DNA from: Antedon mediterranea
Lineage: Eukaryota > Echinodermata > Crinoidea > Comatulida > Antedonidae
Length of the DNA: 64,000 bases
Assembly (NCBI RefSeq): GCF_964355755.1
Contig: NC_092670.1
Location: 31,545,795-31,609,794, forward strand
Reading direction: 5' to 3'
Within the stretch, counting starts at the first letter, position 1, and each line of letters starts with the position of its first letter. This document shows, piece after piece, positions 16,501-31,500 of the stretch. The translations under genes were made by a program, and so were the position numbers. The notes beneath the pieces are model-generated. The model was not told the origin of the DNA and did no database searches. It saw only the letters and a program-made list of their open reading frames with translations.

Positions 16501-19500
16501 ATGAGTTAGAGGTAAGCAACCAAATCTTAAGCTCTGTCTACACTATCAAACTTTTGACAAAATATGTGTGATGTGTCCAAATATGGTAGTGATATCCCCA
16601 AACATGGTAGTGATATCCCCAAACATGGTAGTGATATGACATCATTATGTCCATATATGGGTACATCACATTTTTTTGTCACATAAAGTTTTGCATATGT
16701 TTATCTTCCCAGTGAAAATATAATTTTATTATTCTAGATTTCTATTTGTCTAATCAGTACATTCTTGACAAAGCAAATTTATTTTTATGCTTTAAAAAAA
16801 ACACATGCATCTTTATTATGGTAATTATATTGTTTTATATTAAATATTTGTCCAATTTGATACATGAATAACAATTCTATTTTTAGAAACTTAAAGATGA
16901 TGAAAAACCAAGTCTATATGATATTAATGAGGATCGGACTAGACTCCGTTCACAACTTCAATCGGTAAGTACTCTAATATTAATATAATTATTATCTTGA
17001 TCAAATGAATATATATAGAAATGACCAAAAAATGAAAGAGGAATATAAAGGATTTTTCTTTTACAATTTATACTAAAAAAAGTGATTTTATTCCTGTTAG
17101 TAGTGTGGCGAATGTTCAGTACTGTATGAAGTAGTACTGTTGATGAATTGTGTCTATCTACCTATTACTAGGTGCAGTACATTGTGTCTATCTACCTATT
17201 ACTAGGTGCAGTACATTGTGTCTATCTACCTATTACTAGGTGCAGTACATTGTGTCTATCTACCTATTACTAGGTGCAGTACATTGTGTCTATCTACCTA
17301 TTACTAGGTGCAGTACATTGTGTCTATCTACCTATTACTAGGTGCAGTACATTGTGTCTATCTACCTATTACTAGGTGCAGTACATTGTGTCTATCTACC
17401 TATTACTAGGTGCAGTACATTGTGTCTATCTACCTATTACTAGGTGCAGTACATTGTGTCTATCTACCTATTACTAGGTGCAGTACATTGTGTCTATCTA
17501 CCTATTACTAGGTGCAGTACATTGTGTCTATCTACCTATTACTAGTTGCAGTACATTGTGTCTATCTACCTATTACTAGGTGCAGTACATTGTGTCTATC
17601 TACCTATTACTAGGTGCAGTACATTGTGTCTATCTACCTATTACTAGGTGCAGTACATTGTGTCTATCTACCTATTACTAGGTGCAGTACATTTTGTCTA
17701 TCTACCTATTACTAGGTGCAGTACATTGTGTCTATCTACCTATTACTAGGTGCAGTACATTGTGTCTATCTACCTATTACTAGGTGCAGTACATTGTGTC
17801 TATCTACCTATTACTAGGTGCAGTACATTGTGTCTATCTACCTATTACTAGGTGCAGTACATTGTGTCTATCTACCTATTACTAGTTGCAGTACATTGTG
17901 TCTATCTACCTATTACTAGGTGCAGTACATTGTGTCTATCTACCTATTACTAGGTGCAGTACATTGTGTCTATCTACCTATTACTAGGTGCAGTACATTG
18001 TGTCTATCTACCTATTACTAGGTGCAGTACATTGTGTCTATCTACCTATTACTAGGTGCAGTACATTGTGTCTATCTACCTATTACTAGGTGCAGTACAT
18101 TGTGTCTATCTACCTATTACTAGGTGCAGTACATTGTGTCTATCTACCTATTACTAGTTGCAGTACATTGTGTCTATCTACCTATTACTAGGTGCAGTAC
18201 ATTGTGTCTATCTACCTATTACTAGGTGCAGTACATTGACATAAACTATAATTTATTCATTTGGTTTATTTTAGGTGTCAAAGAAAGTTTCAGATGTTGT
18301 GTTGGAAAACCACTCTGCTTATACCAAAGTAAGTTATCAACTATATATAAAGCTCTGTCTACACTATCAAACTAGTTTGACAGCAAAAGTGTGATGTACC
18401 CAAATATGGTAGTGATATGATATCATCATGTCTATATGGGCACATCACATTTTGTTACACAAAGTTTAACTTTACTTATCCACGACGGAGGTCCAGATGT
18501 TGCTCTTTGCTGAAGCCATAATTAATCTCATAAATTATTCACGATTTCTTCCGGAGATGCAGAGTAAATTTCACAGGCCGTGCACATACAAAATACAATA
18601 ATATTAAAATATGCATTCTTAGGTATTTTTGGCCAGCACATATCTGATTCAAAAAGACTTAAGTGTTTCCTACCTAATTGCTTAAACAATACAGTTTTTT
18701 TAACTGTAGGAATTACAACGTGTGACTGATTTACAAGCAAGTCTTCAAACAGCAAATGTTATATGTACAAATGGAAGAAGGTAAGTATAACATGAGATGC
18801 CATGCCCCCACACCCTTTTAAATGCACCACTGACAAATAAAACCTTATGTTTGCCTTAAGTGCTGTAGGAGATACAATATTTGCGTTTTTGTTTTACTAT
18901 GGTTATACAGTATACATTGTTCCTACTGCATCTACACGCATCCATCCACATGACGTATACAAATGACCGCAATTGTACTGGGAATATTTACACTACATTT
19001 GGTAGATATCCACCATCTTGGATTCAAGTGGTTAAAGTGGTGTCTAAATTCTCCAGTTTTGCCCACTAAAGCTATGTTTCTTTGTACTATTGCACACATC
19101 CATACACATGGAGTATTGAAATGACGTTTCTGTTTTATTCTAGACAACTTCAGATCTCAAAGCAGGGTTTTACTATATCTAGCCTAGGAATAATGGCTAA
19201 TTATCGCAAGAAACAACAGTTACTATCACTAATGAAATCGCTATACACTATCAAGACTTTAGTAAGTTTGTATTCTCTTGTGGTACCTGCTTCATTGCTT
19301 CAAGATGCTGGATCGAGGGGGCAAGGGGGTGGGGGGAGAAGGGGTTAATGCTTATACTAAAGACATTTGTTGTGTGACTGATATTGTCTGTATCCGAATA
19401 GATAGAATAGATTAATACCAAAAGTGTTGTGATGTCCCACATGCTTGTCCACTTCACCCAAACAAGGAGATAAATTCCAGTGTTACCCACCACACAGTGC

Positions 19501-22500
19501 TCTACAATAGTTTTTAAATTGTAAATCAAACTAATGCATAATATAGTCCAGTACAAAGTGGTTAGGATAGAGTTACTGTGGGTTCAATTCCTGACAACTC
19601 CCAATCCACTCAGCTGTAAATGAGTACCTGGTTGAAAATACTAAGGAGGATAAGGCGGTGTGGAAAGGAACTGGCCAGTACCCTACCACATAATGCAGAG
19701 GCTTAGTACAATGAGCTCCTAACAGCTCATTACTCTACGTTTAAAAGGAACACGAAACTCACCCTTTACCTTTTACTTATTATCTATTTAATTTATAATT
19801 CTCTATTTGAATGTTTTTCTTCTTTTATTTTTTTATTCATAGCAAAGAACAGATATTCGGTTACGGGAGATGCTTGAGGTACAGTATGTTAATAGTATTT
19901 TTTTGCTCTCTTTTTGCGCATGCAATTTGTTCATCAATTACTGACTGACTGACTTCTGTACAGGAATTCATACACTAACCTACATAAATTTATTTAAATT
20001 TTGGTTTGAATTTGAATACCAGGAGGAAGACTACCCAGGTGCAATACAGCTATGTCTAGAATGTCAAAAAGCAGCCAGTACCTTTAGACACTACACATGT
20101 ATAAGGTATTTTACCTTAATATTTATTAACAATTAAAAAACATTTAAAGATGTATTGTCCCTTGAAACACAAAAAAATGAAGGTCAAAATATTCTAAATT
20201 TAAAGTGGCCTGAAAGTAATATTAAAGTTATTCACTTTAAGTCGAAAATTTGAGCCAAAAACAACGAAGTTTACATAATTAACAGGTAAATTAGTTTGAT
20301 TACATTTCATCTGGAAAATCGTCACGAGCGAAAGTAAACAAAGATTTCAAACCATGAGTACGCATTATGCATATGCTAAATTAGGATTGTTTACAACTCG
20401 TCACGGTTAAGAAGGTATTTTCACACAGATCATGAGGAAGTTTTATGATTATGCATACAGAGTAGCCAAACAAGCGCGTTTCATTATGGGATATGTTTTG
20501 GTTGAAGACTTTGACTGGAAGTCAAAGTTATTTTTTTAACAAAAAAACGTCTGTATTTCAGTTAAATTTTTTTTTTTTTTGAAAAATTTTTGGTGATAGT
20601 TAATAACTATTATGATACTTCAAAATGACCCACATTTTTTCGAAATCTATTATTTTTTATTTTTTTGGAATTAGTCAAAGGGACAATACATCTTTAATTA
20701 AGAATTAATTTAGATTAAAAAGGAATAAAGATTAAAAAATAATTTAAAAAGTCTCACGCCTGAGGATGATCGAAGTATAGTGTTCAAAATGACGAGATAC
20801 TTCAACAGTTATTTTCAGAACTATATACTGTACATGTAGTGCACCAAACTTTATTTCAACATATTTAATAATCTAATATATAAATTTACGTAAGGGCAAA
20901 ATTCGGTAAATCGCACGTTATTTCTAGAATGTTTACTCGATGGTATATAAAGTTGGTTCGTACTTTCGGTACTGATTTTAACCACCAGATGTAACCCTGT
21001 TTACTAATTAAATTGAGTTCGATAATTAGTTATTGACGATTAAAACGAATTTAGGTTCAACGATTTGCCCCAAATAGGGGTGTTTTTCGATCGTGGTATA
21101 CACTGTCTAATGGATGTCCGTCTTGAAAAATACCCGCAGACAATAATACAAGGATGCTTCGCATTTTCCTATCTCCTCCTACAATAATTGTTTATAATGG
21201 CTGAAAACCGGTTGAACAGCTCGAGTACAGTATCATAATGTTGAAGACAGGCCGATTTTCTTAAAAAATACTATTTTGATAGATTTAATATACGTTTATG
21301 CAAATGTATTGTTTTGAAATGAATGGAACATTCCAATCTCTGTTCCACAAGTGTCTATTCCCTCAGGCGTCGTAAAGGCAAGTACTGTATACTCATAACA
21401 GAAATTCGATCCATTTTTTTTCAATCTGTGCTGCAGAGGTTGGATATAGATTTTTTTTAACGGATAATGAGCTAGCGTTTTCATTCGCCGTATATTATGT
21501 ACAAATCTTTATTATTGCAGTTAAACCACCCACGTGACATCATCACCCTTCCCTCACTGGCATGAGTAGCGTTGTAAAGCCAGTAGAGGATAGGCCTACG
21601 GTGCATCACATGCCCTAAACGCAGAACAACTTTGGTGGGTAGGGTTAGGAACCAACTTAAGTATGAATTGGCTCTAAGAAACAATTGAAAACCATTAGGC
21701 CTACTAATTAAGTTGAGTTAGATAATTTAATATTTATTGACGATTAAATCGAATTTATGATTTGCCACGAATAGGGGTGGTTTTCACAAATTGTTTTACA
21801 TTATATAAACATATTATACACGTCGTAGTGATGTATCGTTACATGTACTGTACTATTTCAATCGACTAGGACGGTGATAGTTTCAACAAAGTATTACATC
21901 GCAGTGTTTTACTGTGTTTAGTGGTATATTATATGAAAACAATTAATATTTCGTTACTACATGGATAAAGAATATATTTAAAAATTGTTCCTCTTTGCAC
22001 CCATCCTCTTTCCCATCCCTCAACCCTAATGTTGCATACAAAACACAAATTAAGTTTGTTTAAATTTGACTTAAACAATTGGTCTCATTTTGTGACAAGT
22101 TTCTCTTTCGGAAGTAATTCCCAGGGTGCTAATTTTAGTTCAGTACATAAATCACAGTGTCTATTTATTCGTTCCTGTAAACGACATGTATTATTGTCTT
22201 GCGGTACGTGCATTTGAAATCGCCAATTTTTTAACGCTGAAATTATTATGTATTCGAGAACCATCTGTGGGCACGACCTAGATGGTACGCGAGCGAAGCG
22301 AGCGTACCATCTAGTATTAATAATTACAATATTTTACAGAGTATACTTCCAGATGGCATGGGTGTGAAATTTGTCAGAAGTAGAGTGTGATTACACTTGA
22401 ATTTTGCATTAGAAATTTTACATTTTAGTCTTGTAAATTTAAAGTAAATTAGGGGATTCTCAAGCAAGGGGTTATACTTTGACATAAACAATAAAAATGT

Positions 22501-25500
22501 ATTCATACAAATATGAATAAACAAGCGTGTTTGAAATGAAATGATAAATGAATACTGCATAATTTCTTATCTTATGCTTTTTAATTTCAGTGAGTTAAGT
22601 TCTAAGTTACAGGACACTCTTGAAATGATTGAGGTAAGGTTATAAAAGAAGCTAAACAAAGAATGAAATTTTACTTATTTTTCAATAAAATTGTATATAG
22701 TTATTGAACATTTTATTTAACCATTTACATCATCTTTGACATTTGGTTGTTTGTTGTTTATCTTTAGGAGCAACTAGATCAGGCTTTAGCAAAAACTTGT
22801 AACTCTTTTGATATTGGTCATTACCAGAAGGTACAACGGGCCTACAGACTTCTAGGAAAAACACAGGTAAGTATGAGGTGCAAAAGATGTCAGCAAATTA
22901 ATGACTTAAGTTTAATAAATTATTTAGACTCTCATTATGTAAAACTAATTGATTACAGTAGTACTACAGGTAATTGACAACAGTAATAACAGTTGGCAGA
23001 TTAAGAGAGGCATTATTTCAGCTCCTCTTTTGGAAAATTGAAAAAAAATAGATGAAAGCCTACCTTTTTGGAGAAAGAACCTCTATACCCCAATGTTCGA
23101 TGAAATCCTTACTATTACTAATACTATTTTGTGTTATATAAAATAATGGGACCAAATTTGTGCAAATCATACTTGATTGTAATGTAGTATTTATAATATT
23201 AAAGATGTATTGTCCCTTGAAACAAAAAAATGAAGGTCAAAATATTCTAAATTTAAAATGGCCATATCAAAGTAATATTAAAGTTATTCACTTTAATTTT
23301 AAAATTCGAGCCAAAAACAATAAGTTTACGTAAATTAACAGGTAAATTAATTTGATTACATTTCGTCAAGAAAATCGTCGCGAGCAAAAGTAAACAAAGA
23401 TTTTAAACCACGAGTATGCATTATTATTATATTATTATGCATGATGCTAATTAGGATTGTTTACAACTCGTCACGGTTGAGAATGTGTTCTCACATAGGT
23501 CGCGAGAAAGTTTTATGATTATGCATACAGAGTAGCTAAACAAGCGCGTTGCATTATGAGATATGTTTTGATTGTAAACTTTGACTGGAAGTCAAAGTTA
23601 TTTTAGTGAACAAAAAAATGCCTGTATTTCAGTTAAATTGTTTTTTTTTTCGACTAATTTTTGGTGAAAGTTAATAACTATTATGATACTTCAAAATGAC
23701 CCACTTTTTTTTTTTTTTTTTTTATTTTTTTTTTTTTGGAATTTGTCAAAGGGACAATACATCTTAGTATATTTTTATATTTAAAATTATTAAATTAATT
23801 TTCGAAAATTGTTAATATATTATAGACTGCAATGGACCAACTTCATATGCATTTCACTAGTGCAATTCACAACACAGCCTTCACCATTGTACTGGGCTAC
23901 GTAGAACTTGTGTCTGGTTCATCAGATACAAGGTTTCAGAAGATGCAATACAAAGATCTGTGCAGTGTAAGTGTATATTTTTGTTTTATATATAAACACC
24001 ACACGCACAAATTCTAAACCGCCCGGTGATACTGAAAATGTGATAAGATGAGGAAATCTTTGATCAAAAGAAAAATTACTAAAATTATGGGTATCAGTGG
24101 CTGGATCCGAATGGAGATATAAATAAAATAATTCAAAATAATACGAAAAAACATCCACGGAATTGGTGAGCTTTCTGATAACACAAACCCTTCCTTAGTC
24201 CAAGTTATATTTAATATTTTAGTCTGTATTGTGTATAGATTGTTTATGTATGTCACTGTTGCAATCAATCATGTAGGTAGTATAGTGTTACTCATATTCC
24301 TCAAGTATGCTTTCTTTTAAAGAACTCCCAAATTAGATTTATTAATTTTACCGTTCTTAGAAAAGTGTCGCATTACATTAAATATCATATCAAATTTTAT
24401 TTTAGTATGTCACAGGTGATACCTTCATTCCATGCATGGTTGATCTGTGCAAAGCATTATGGGATGTGATGAGAAGCTATTATAAGACCATGGAATGGCA
24501 TGAGGATTCTGAGGAGGTCCCTGAAGCAGAAACCGGTAAGCACTATTATATACTGTACAGGTATTTGTAATTGAAACAACAACTGAGCAATTGAGTGGCC
24601 GAGTGGTTAAGATTGTAATTATGTAGCCATAACAATACATCGGCAAGGGTTCGAGGCTCACTCACTCCATTGTTTCGATGGTAGAACGATAAGGACTATA
24701 AACCGTAGGACCAGTGTACACATCTAGCTCATGTGCACTTTATAGAACCTTATACATATTTCAAGACGAATAGGGGGGTTACTAGTTGTACTAGTCTACA
24801 CACAATCTCTGTCACACACAGTCTTTGATTGAAGAGGCTACCCAGTATAAACAATAACTTACAATTTGCAATAAATGCACCAGAAACTTCTTTAGAATAG
24901 TAATAGTCAAGCATGTTACTTAATACATAAATTCCAATAACAATTGTGAGGTATTCTATAGATTAAGTAATGGTTATGAATGGGCTCTAAATTTATTCAA
25001 AGTCAAATAAAGGTTTTAAGATCCGTCTGTACATACTCCAATGCTTGAACAGTGTATATAAGCTAACATTTGAATTAATATAGATTATTGTATTGTAATG
25101 TGTAATATTGATTGCTGAATCTCTCTTTTAGATACTGGTTCACTAAGTTCAAATGTTGAGGCCAGCTTTAACAGGAAGTATATTCAGAAGAAACTAGCTC
25201 ATGGTCTTTCTAGAATCTGGCAGGTAAGTCATTAATAATTTATTTTTCAGGTTAATTTTAGTTCAGTTCAAAATACAGTCACATTCAAATTTCGGGAGTA
25301 CACGCATGCATGTCAGAATGCATAGAAATAGCACAGAATCTTTTTTCTGATGATACATTCTAGCTGTGGTCCTGTTTGTGCACCATTTCACATGTGCACC
25401 TTCAAAATGAGTATCGAGTAAAAATTCCCTTGCTTGAATATAATATTTCAAACTACATAATTGTTGTTAATTTTGTTTGCTTTTTTTTAGGATGTACAAC

Positions 25501-28500
25501 AGAAGGTCAAATTCTTTTTGCTTGGTACAGATCTCTCGTTTTTCAAGTATGATGACTTCATATTTGTTCTTGATATTATTAACAGGTAAGGATTTAAATT
25601 TGTTATTATTTATTTATTGTATATAATTTTATTTTCCCTTTTTGGTAATACATCACCAAACTCTATATTACTCCTTACACCAATAAGAGATAAATATTGA
25701 CACAAAATTTGATTGATGAAAAATTTGATACGGTTAAAATTTCTTTAAACAAACTAACTTTTCTTTTATTATCTTAGACTTATATCGATTGGCAAAGAAT
25801 TCTGTGGAAGTAAGTCAGAAGACTTGCAGAAATCGATTCGAACCCAGTCAATAAACTACTTTAAAAACTACCACAGGTAAACACAACATTATTTATCTGA
25901 TATGGTGTCTCCTAAGCAGTTATGTTTACGAGAGGTCATTTTTATTATTAGAGGGTGATCCTATGCGATCCAGCGTATGCTGGCAACCAAAGGGCCCTTT
26001 TGATGTGTTGTATGTATGTGTGTGACAGTGGCTGTCTGTATACTAGAAAACCAAGGTAACCCCCTACTCGTCTCGAAATAATGATGTACTAAGTTCTCAT
26101 GAGCCAGATGTGTACACTGGACCTATGGTTTATAGCCCTTATTCGAGAAGACTCATTCTACCACCAGAACTATGAAGTAAGTGAGGCTCAAACCCTTGCC
26201 GATGTTAATAATACAATTTTTTTTGGCAATGGAAGAAACTCATTCACTGGAAAGGTTCCTCAAGGCCATATAAAATTGTGAAACAAAGTATGAATGTTTC
26301 ATACTCGGATTTGTTGCACAATTTTTCAAAGTAGAAACTGTTCATGCTACTAAATTGCTGAAGTAAAAAAAATGTTTAAATTGTGTCACAAATGGATTTG
26401 GAAGGTGGAGATATGATGTATGCATATAAGCTTATGCTTTCTCACTAAAAGATTTTGTAGTGGAAATCAGGCTTTAGACTAATATGACTATATGTTTGTT
26501 TTGTCTTCAGGGCTAGAATGGATGAACTGTGCATATTCCTTGAGAACGAAGGCTGGGAATTATGTCCTGTGAAAGTAAACTTTTCTATCCATCATCTTCA
26601 AGAGTTTAAATTCATGCATTTGCTGAATGCACAAAGAAACGAAGACGACATTCTAGAGAACGAGATGAAGCAAACAAATGTGTTCAAACGCTTTGAGACC
26701 GGAAGTCCTTTTGATCGACAGACGTTGGATGACACAGAAGATGTCATTCAAGCTCCTAATGTAAGATTGTATATAGGATTGATGTCAAATAAATCTTCAC
26801 TTAACCTTATTTATTTATGAATATCATCAAATTGGAGGTATAGGTTTAGGTCTAGGCCATTAGGCCAAATGTCAAAGGACACAGTCCCTAGTAAGTTTTG
26901 TACCTGAAGGAACAGCCCATACAGTATCATCAAAATTCAGAATAAGCAATATTTTTATGCTTGTTTACCAATCTCAAATTTATTCTCGCCAACTATGTAA
27001 GATACATGAAAAGTCTGAGTTTAGAAAGCATAGGGTTAGTTTAGATCCTGTAATTTACCCAAATTGGATGTTAATGTATGATATTATTGATGACGTTTAA
27101 ATATTTTAAAGACGTTTTCTAATGTAATTAGTTTTACTGTAAAAAGGTATATTCAAATGAACATAAATTATATACTGTTACTGATTATTTCTTTATGATT
27201 TAATTTACAGATGAGCAATGGCAAAGATAGCAACTCCAATGATGATGATTCAGATAGTGATATACCTGATGAGCTAAAGCAGGATTATATTGATGAACAA
27301 ACAGGAGAGAACCCTACTAAAAGGTACACAATGTTATTGTTGTTTCATACACATCCAGCAGTAACTTGTTAAGCAATCAATGAGAGAGTGTTATGGCATA
27401 TTGGTAATTGAGATACTGGACTAGCATGTGAGAGTCATGGGTTTCAAGACCTGTCTGTGCCAGGGTGTCACGAAACCTAAGACCACGAAAGCTCAGACCC
27501 CCTAAGACCTAAGATCACGAAAGCTAAGACCCAACACCTAAGATTACAAATACTAAGATATACTACAGCTTAAAAACAATACTTGTTTATCCATACATAA
27601 TTTTAAACACAGTAGGTTTCATTTATTACCATAAATATAATTTAATACTACCGCAAAACATAGATAAACTCACATTATTTTTGCCCGTTGAGTAAATGTA
27701 TATTTTTTCTTTACAACAAACAAACTTGACGGGTTGTTTGTTGGTATATATTTACTCCATTGTGTTGGTTCAGAGGATGTTTTTCTTACGCACCTGCCTT
27801 TCTTGTATTTTGACTCCAAATTTTTTGAATAACTTTATCCTGAACACCACACTTTAAAATTAGGACTTATAAGTACTTTCAGAAGGAGAAACACATAATA
27901 ACAAATAAATAAATCCTTTAAATTGATGATTTTACAGATGTGTTTCTTTGTATACTGTAATGTAACTCCTCGAGCTCCCCATGCTCAATGTTTTTGTTTC
28001 TATGGAGCGCCAAAAGAGCAACAATAATAGTACAAGTATAAAAACAGAAAGAAAACGAAACAAAATAACTTATCATGATTTTTAAATTAAAATTTATTTG
28101 CCAGTATTTATTTCTTCGTACTTGCATGATTATACTATTATCATTACAATTTTAATTTTACATTGTTCCATCCACACTGTAGATGGACTCCACAGAGTTT
28201 TCAGCCCTCTATATAATTTTTGCTCTTTTGACGTTCCATAGAAACAAAAACATTGAACATGGCCCATGGGGTAGGCCTACTGTACTGTAGTAGGCTAGTC
28301 ATTATGTGTTCGAGAAAAACGTCTGTAAAATCATCAATTTAAAAATGTATTTGTTACTTTTTATGTGATTCTTTTTCATGAAAGTGCCAATTCTAAGGTG
28401 TGGTATTCAGAATAAATGTTGGGAGTTAAAATACAAGGCAGGTGCAAAAGATAAATATTTGTAATCTTGGGTCTTAGCTTTCGTGATCTTAGGTCTTAGG

Positions 28501-31500
28501 GGGTCTTCGCTTTCGTGGTCTTAGGTTTCGTGACACCCGTCTGTGCCATATTACTTGTGAGATGCTTTACTCTCATTGCCATCAGTCCTATTTGCATATG
28601 CATGTATGTACAATAAAGAACTTTGTACAGCCCTTCTCTGCACATGAACCACTTTATTTTAGTGCAGAGAGCAGACCTTGTGAACTGGTCACATACACCA
28701 TTTGTATTTGTCTAGTACTAAGATTATTATAGTGAAAAGAGCACTCATTCTATGAGACTAAAGTAAAAATGTGTGTATGTTTTAAATATTTATAGAGGTC
28801 ATGCTAAGACCAAGAGGAGACCAGAACGTGTTTCAAGTAGAGAACTAAGTCCAATTCTTGCTAATACTACACTTAATGTATTGCGATTAGTAGGTAAGTA
28901 CAGGACACAAATATTTACCTTTTTTATTGCTTAGAACCCATTTACACTTATGTTAGGTCCTCGGCCATTCTATACGATAGCTTCACCAATTTATATACTG
29001 TAATTCATTTTCACAAACCATTGGTCACAGTTCTCTGCCCAAAGGTAAAATGGTAAAATCCGCTCCTGAACTTACCCTCGAGAGGGCCGGCCTAACTTTA
29101 TGGAGTATTTACACTTATCGGTAACCAGGGGTTTTTAGTTGGCAGTATTTCTTCATTTTTAATCCATGGGTAAATTAACCATCTGTACACAGCTATTTAA
29201 TTTAAAAAAATGTTGTTACTGTATTTTTATTTTAGGGAAGTATATGCAGATGATGTCGGTGTTGACTCCTATTGCATACGATGTGGTCTTGTGTATGTCT
29301 CAGCTATTTGACTATTATTTGTACGCTGTGTACTCATTCTTTACATCAGATATGGTATGTTGTATAGTACAAGCCAATTAGGGGGCTGTCAGTTTTTAAC
29401 AATCAAAGATTCCTACCTATATAGACACTACAAACACCACTATTCCCGTAGGGATGTCATGCGTGAGAGATGTTTTATATAGCCCAGTACAGCACTTGGA
29501 CCGTTCCATTATCCTTTCGAGGAGAGTCCATTTTGGGAATAATCTGTGAAATATGTTTGTATTGTTAAAGATCAATAAACAGCCAAAGCAGATGCGAGTG
29601 CATAATTTTAAGCAAACCTAAAATGTATAACACTATACTATTGGAATGTATAACACTATACTATTGGAATGTATAACACTATACTATTGGAATAGTGTGT
29701 AACACTATTTACTCTATATACTGTATAAAGATAATTTCCAACCATAATATCATTCTATTTTCGTGCAAATTTATTTTTCTAACTGAAACACTACTTTTTG
29801 GTCCTCTGGTTTAAGCCCACCCCTTGACCAAATGCATGTATACACTTGTTAGATAGGTAAACATGCAATAGTTCTGTTTTGATTACAGGCCGATGTTGAG
29901 AAGGTACTAAATAGTAAGCTACTCAACACACTAAGACGAATATCAAATGAGATCATTGACAAATCACGCAGCGGTCCACTCAATTCTGAATCTCCCAATA
30001 ATAAGGTATCAGACATTTTATACTTAATCAAAAGTACTGTACTGTATGTTATAATTTCAATTAATATTATCTTCATTTTATCTACAAGAATATTTTATTG
30101 TTATCTTCATTGTTATAATTGGTTTACCATTGTCATTATTGGATCATCTTAATGTTTTTATGTAAATCATTGTTACAAATTAATGAATTTTCAGCGGATC
30201 ACTGAACGGTTTAGAATTTAATCTGTGCTTCTGTGTGTTATTTTATGTATACCCAAATATATACATTGTTTTTATCTCAGGTGAAAGTGCCATTTCCATA
30301 TTTATCCCCAATTGTTGAGCTAGAAAACCGAAACACTCTGTATGGTCTATCAGAAAGAATTGTTGCAACTGAGTCATTGTAAGTATACATTTGTTTATAT
30401 TTGATTGATGTATGGCAATGCCAAGACTGATCACTCGCTGGTTTTAATATAACAACATGCTTACTGTTTTTAGATGCAACAATTATAAGAATCAGTTGTT
30501 TGACTAGAGATCTAACCATGCGACAACCTTGTTCTTTCTATGGCTATTGTTCGCTTATGATTTTCTATTATGTCATCTCTCTCCACTTATGATTTTATTG
30601 TTTATTGCTTTGTTGATAATATTTTCTCTGGGTTTGATATTGATTGAACGAATTGGTTCTAGTTAACTTTAAATTTCAGACTTTTACATTGAAAAAAAAT
30701 ACCAATTCAGTATAATGCAATGGAATAAATTTGGAATGCCTCACCACTCTTCCCAGCCAGTATATATATATCATTTTCATATTCTTTCTTAACCATTATA
30801 TTTTAACTAGGTATTTTACTCTTCTCTGTTTTAACAAATTTTATATTTTTCTTGATTTCAGAGCATTTTTAGCAGAGCAGTTTGAATCACTACAATCTCA
30901 TCTTGAGTCTGTTATCCCTGCCACCAAGAAACCATTCCTACAACAGTTCTATTCCCAGGTAAACACCATACATTTTGTTTTAATTCATTGCCTTCAAAAC
31001 ATACAAAGATTTGGAAAAGTTACACTAAAAAAAAGTGATCAGATGTTTATATTATTTCTTCCTTCATTATACCGAGTAGCCTCTTCAGTACACAGTGTTC
31101 TTAGAATTTTGAACTACTATGAATTACTTTTAATTTTCTGTTTTAATAAAGTTAATCACTTCCCTAAAAAAAAAACTATGTGTTCACGTATAAAAAGACA
31201 AAATAAACAATTAAATTCAACAATTGACCTTCAGTCAATTTGACTATTTTTTGCTTTAAATTACAGTTTTTTTGCAGTTAAAGAATTTTAATAACTATTA
31301 TACAACATTAAAATAGCATATGCAACAAAAACATTTAAAAAAATTATTTTTTCAGGGGACAATATACCTTTAAGATAAGAATCCTATTATTTTGAAAGAC
31401 CCATGATTTGAACCCATAACCCTGGGATTTGTAGGCTAGTCACCTTACTACAGTGCTGCTATTGTATACACACTATCATTTTTTTCTTGCCTTCACATTA

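Noticed and set aside
17148-18238. CRISPR-like array
   Set aside because: Units are contiguous with no spacers and lie in a spliced animal gene; it is a minisatellite.
24596-24670. Possible Leu/Ser tRNA gene (TGGCCGAGTGGTTAAG and GGTTCGAGGCTC); likewise at 49795-49870
   Set aside because: Acceptor and anticodon stems cannot be drawn and the sequence runs into a shared ~200-bp body; these are SINE heads.
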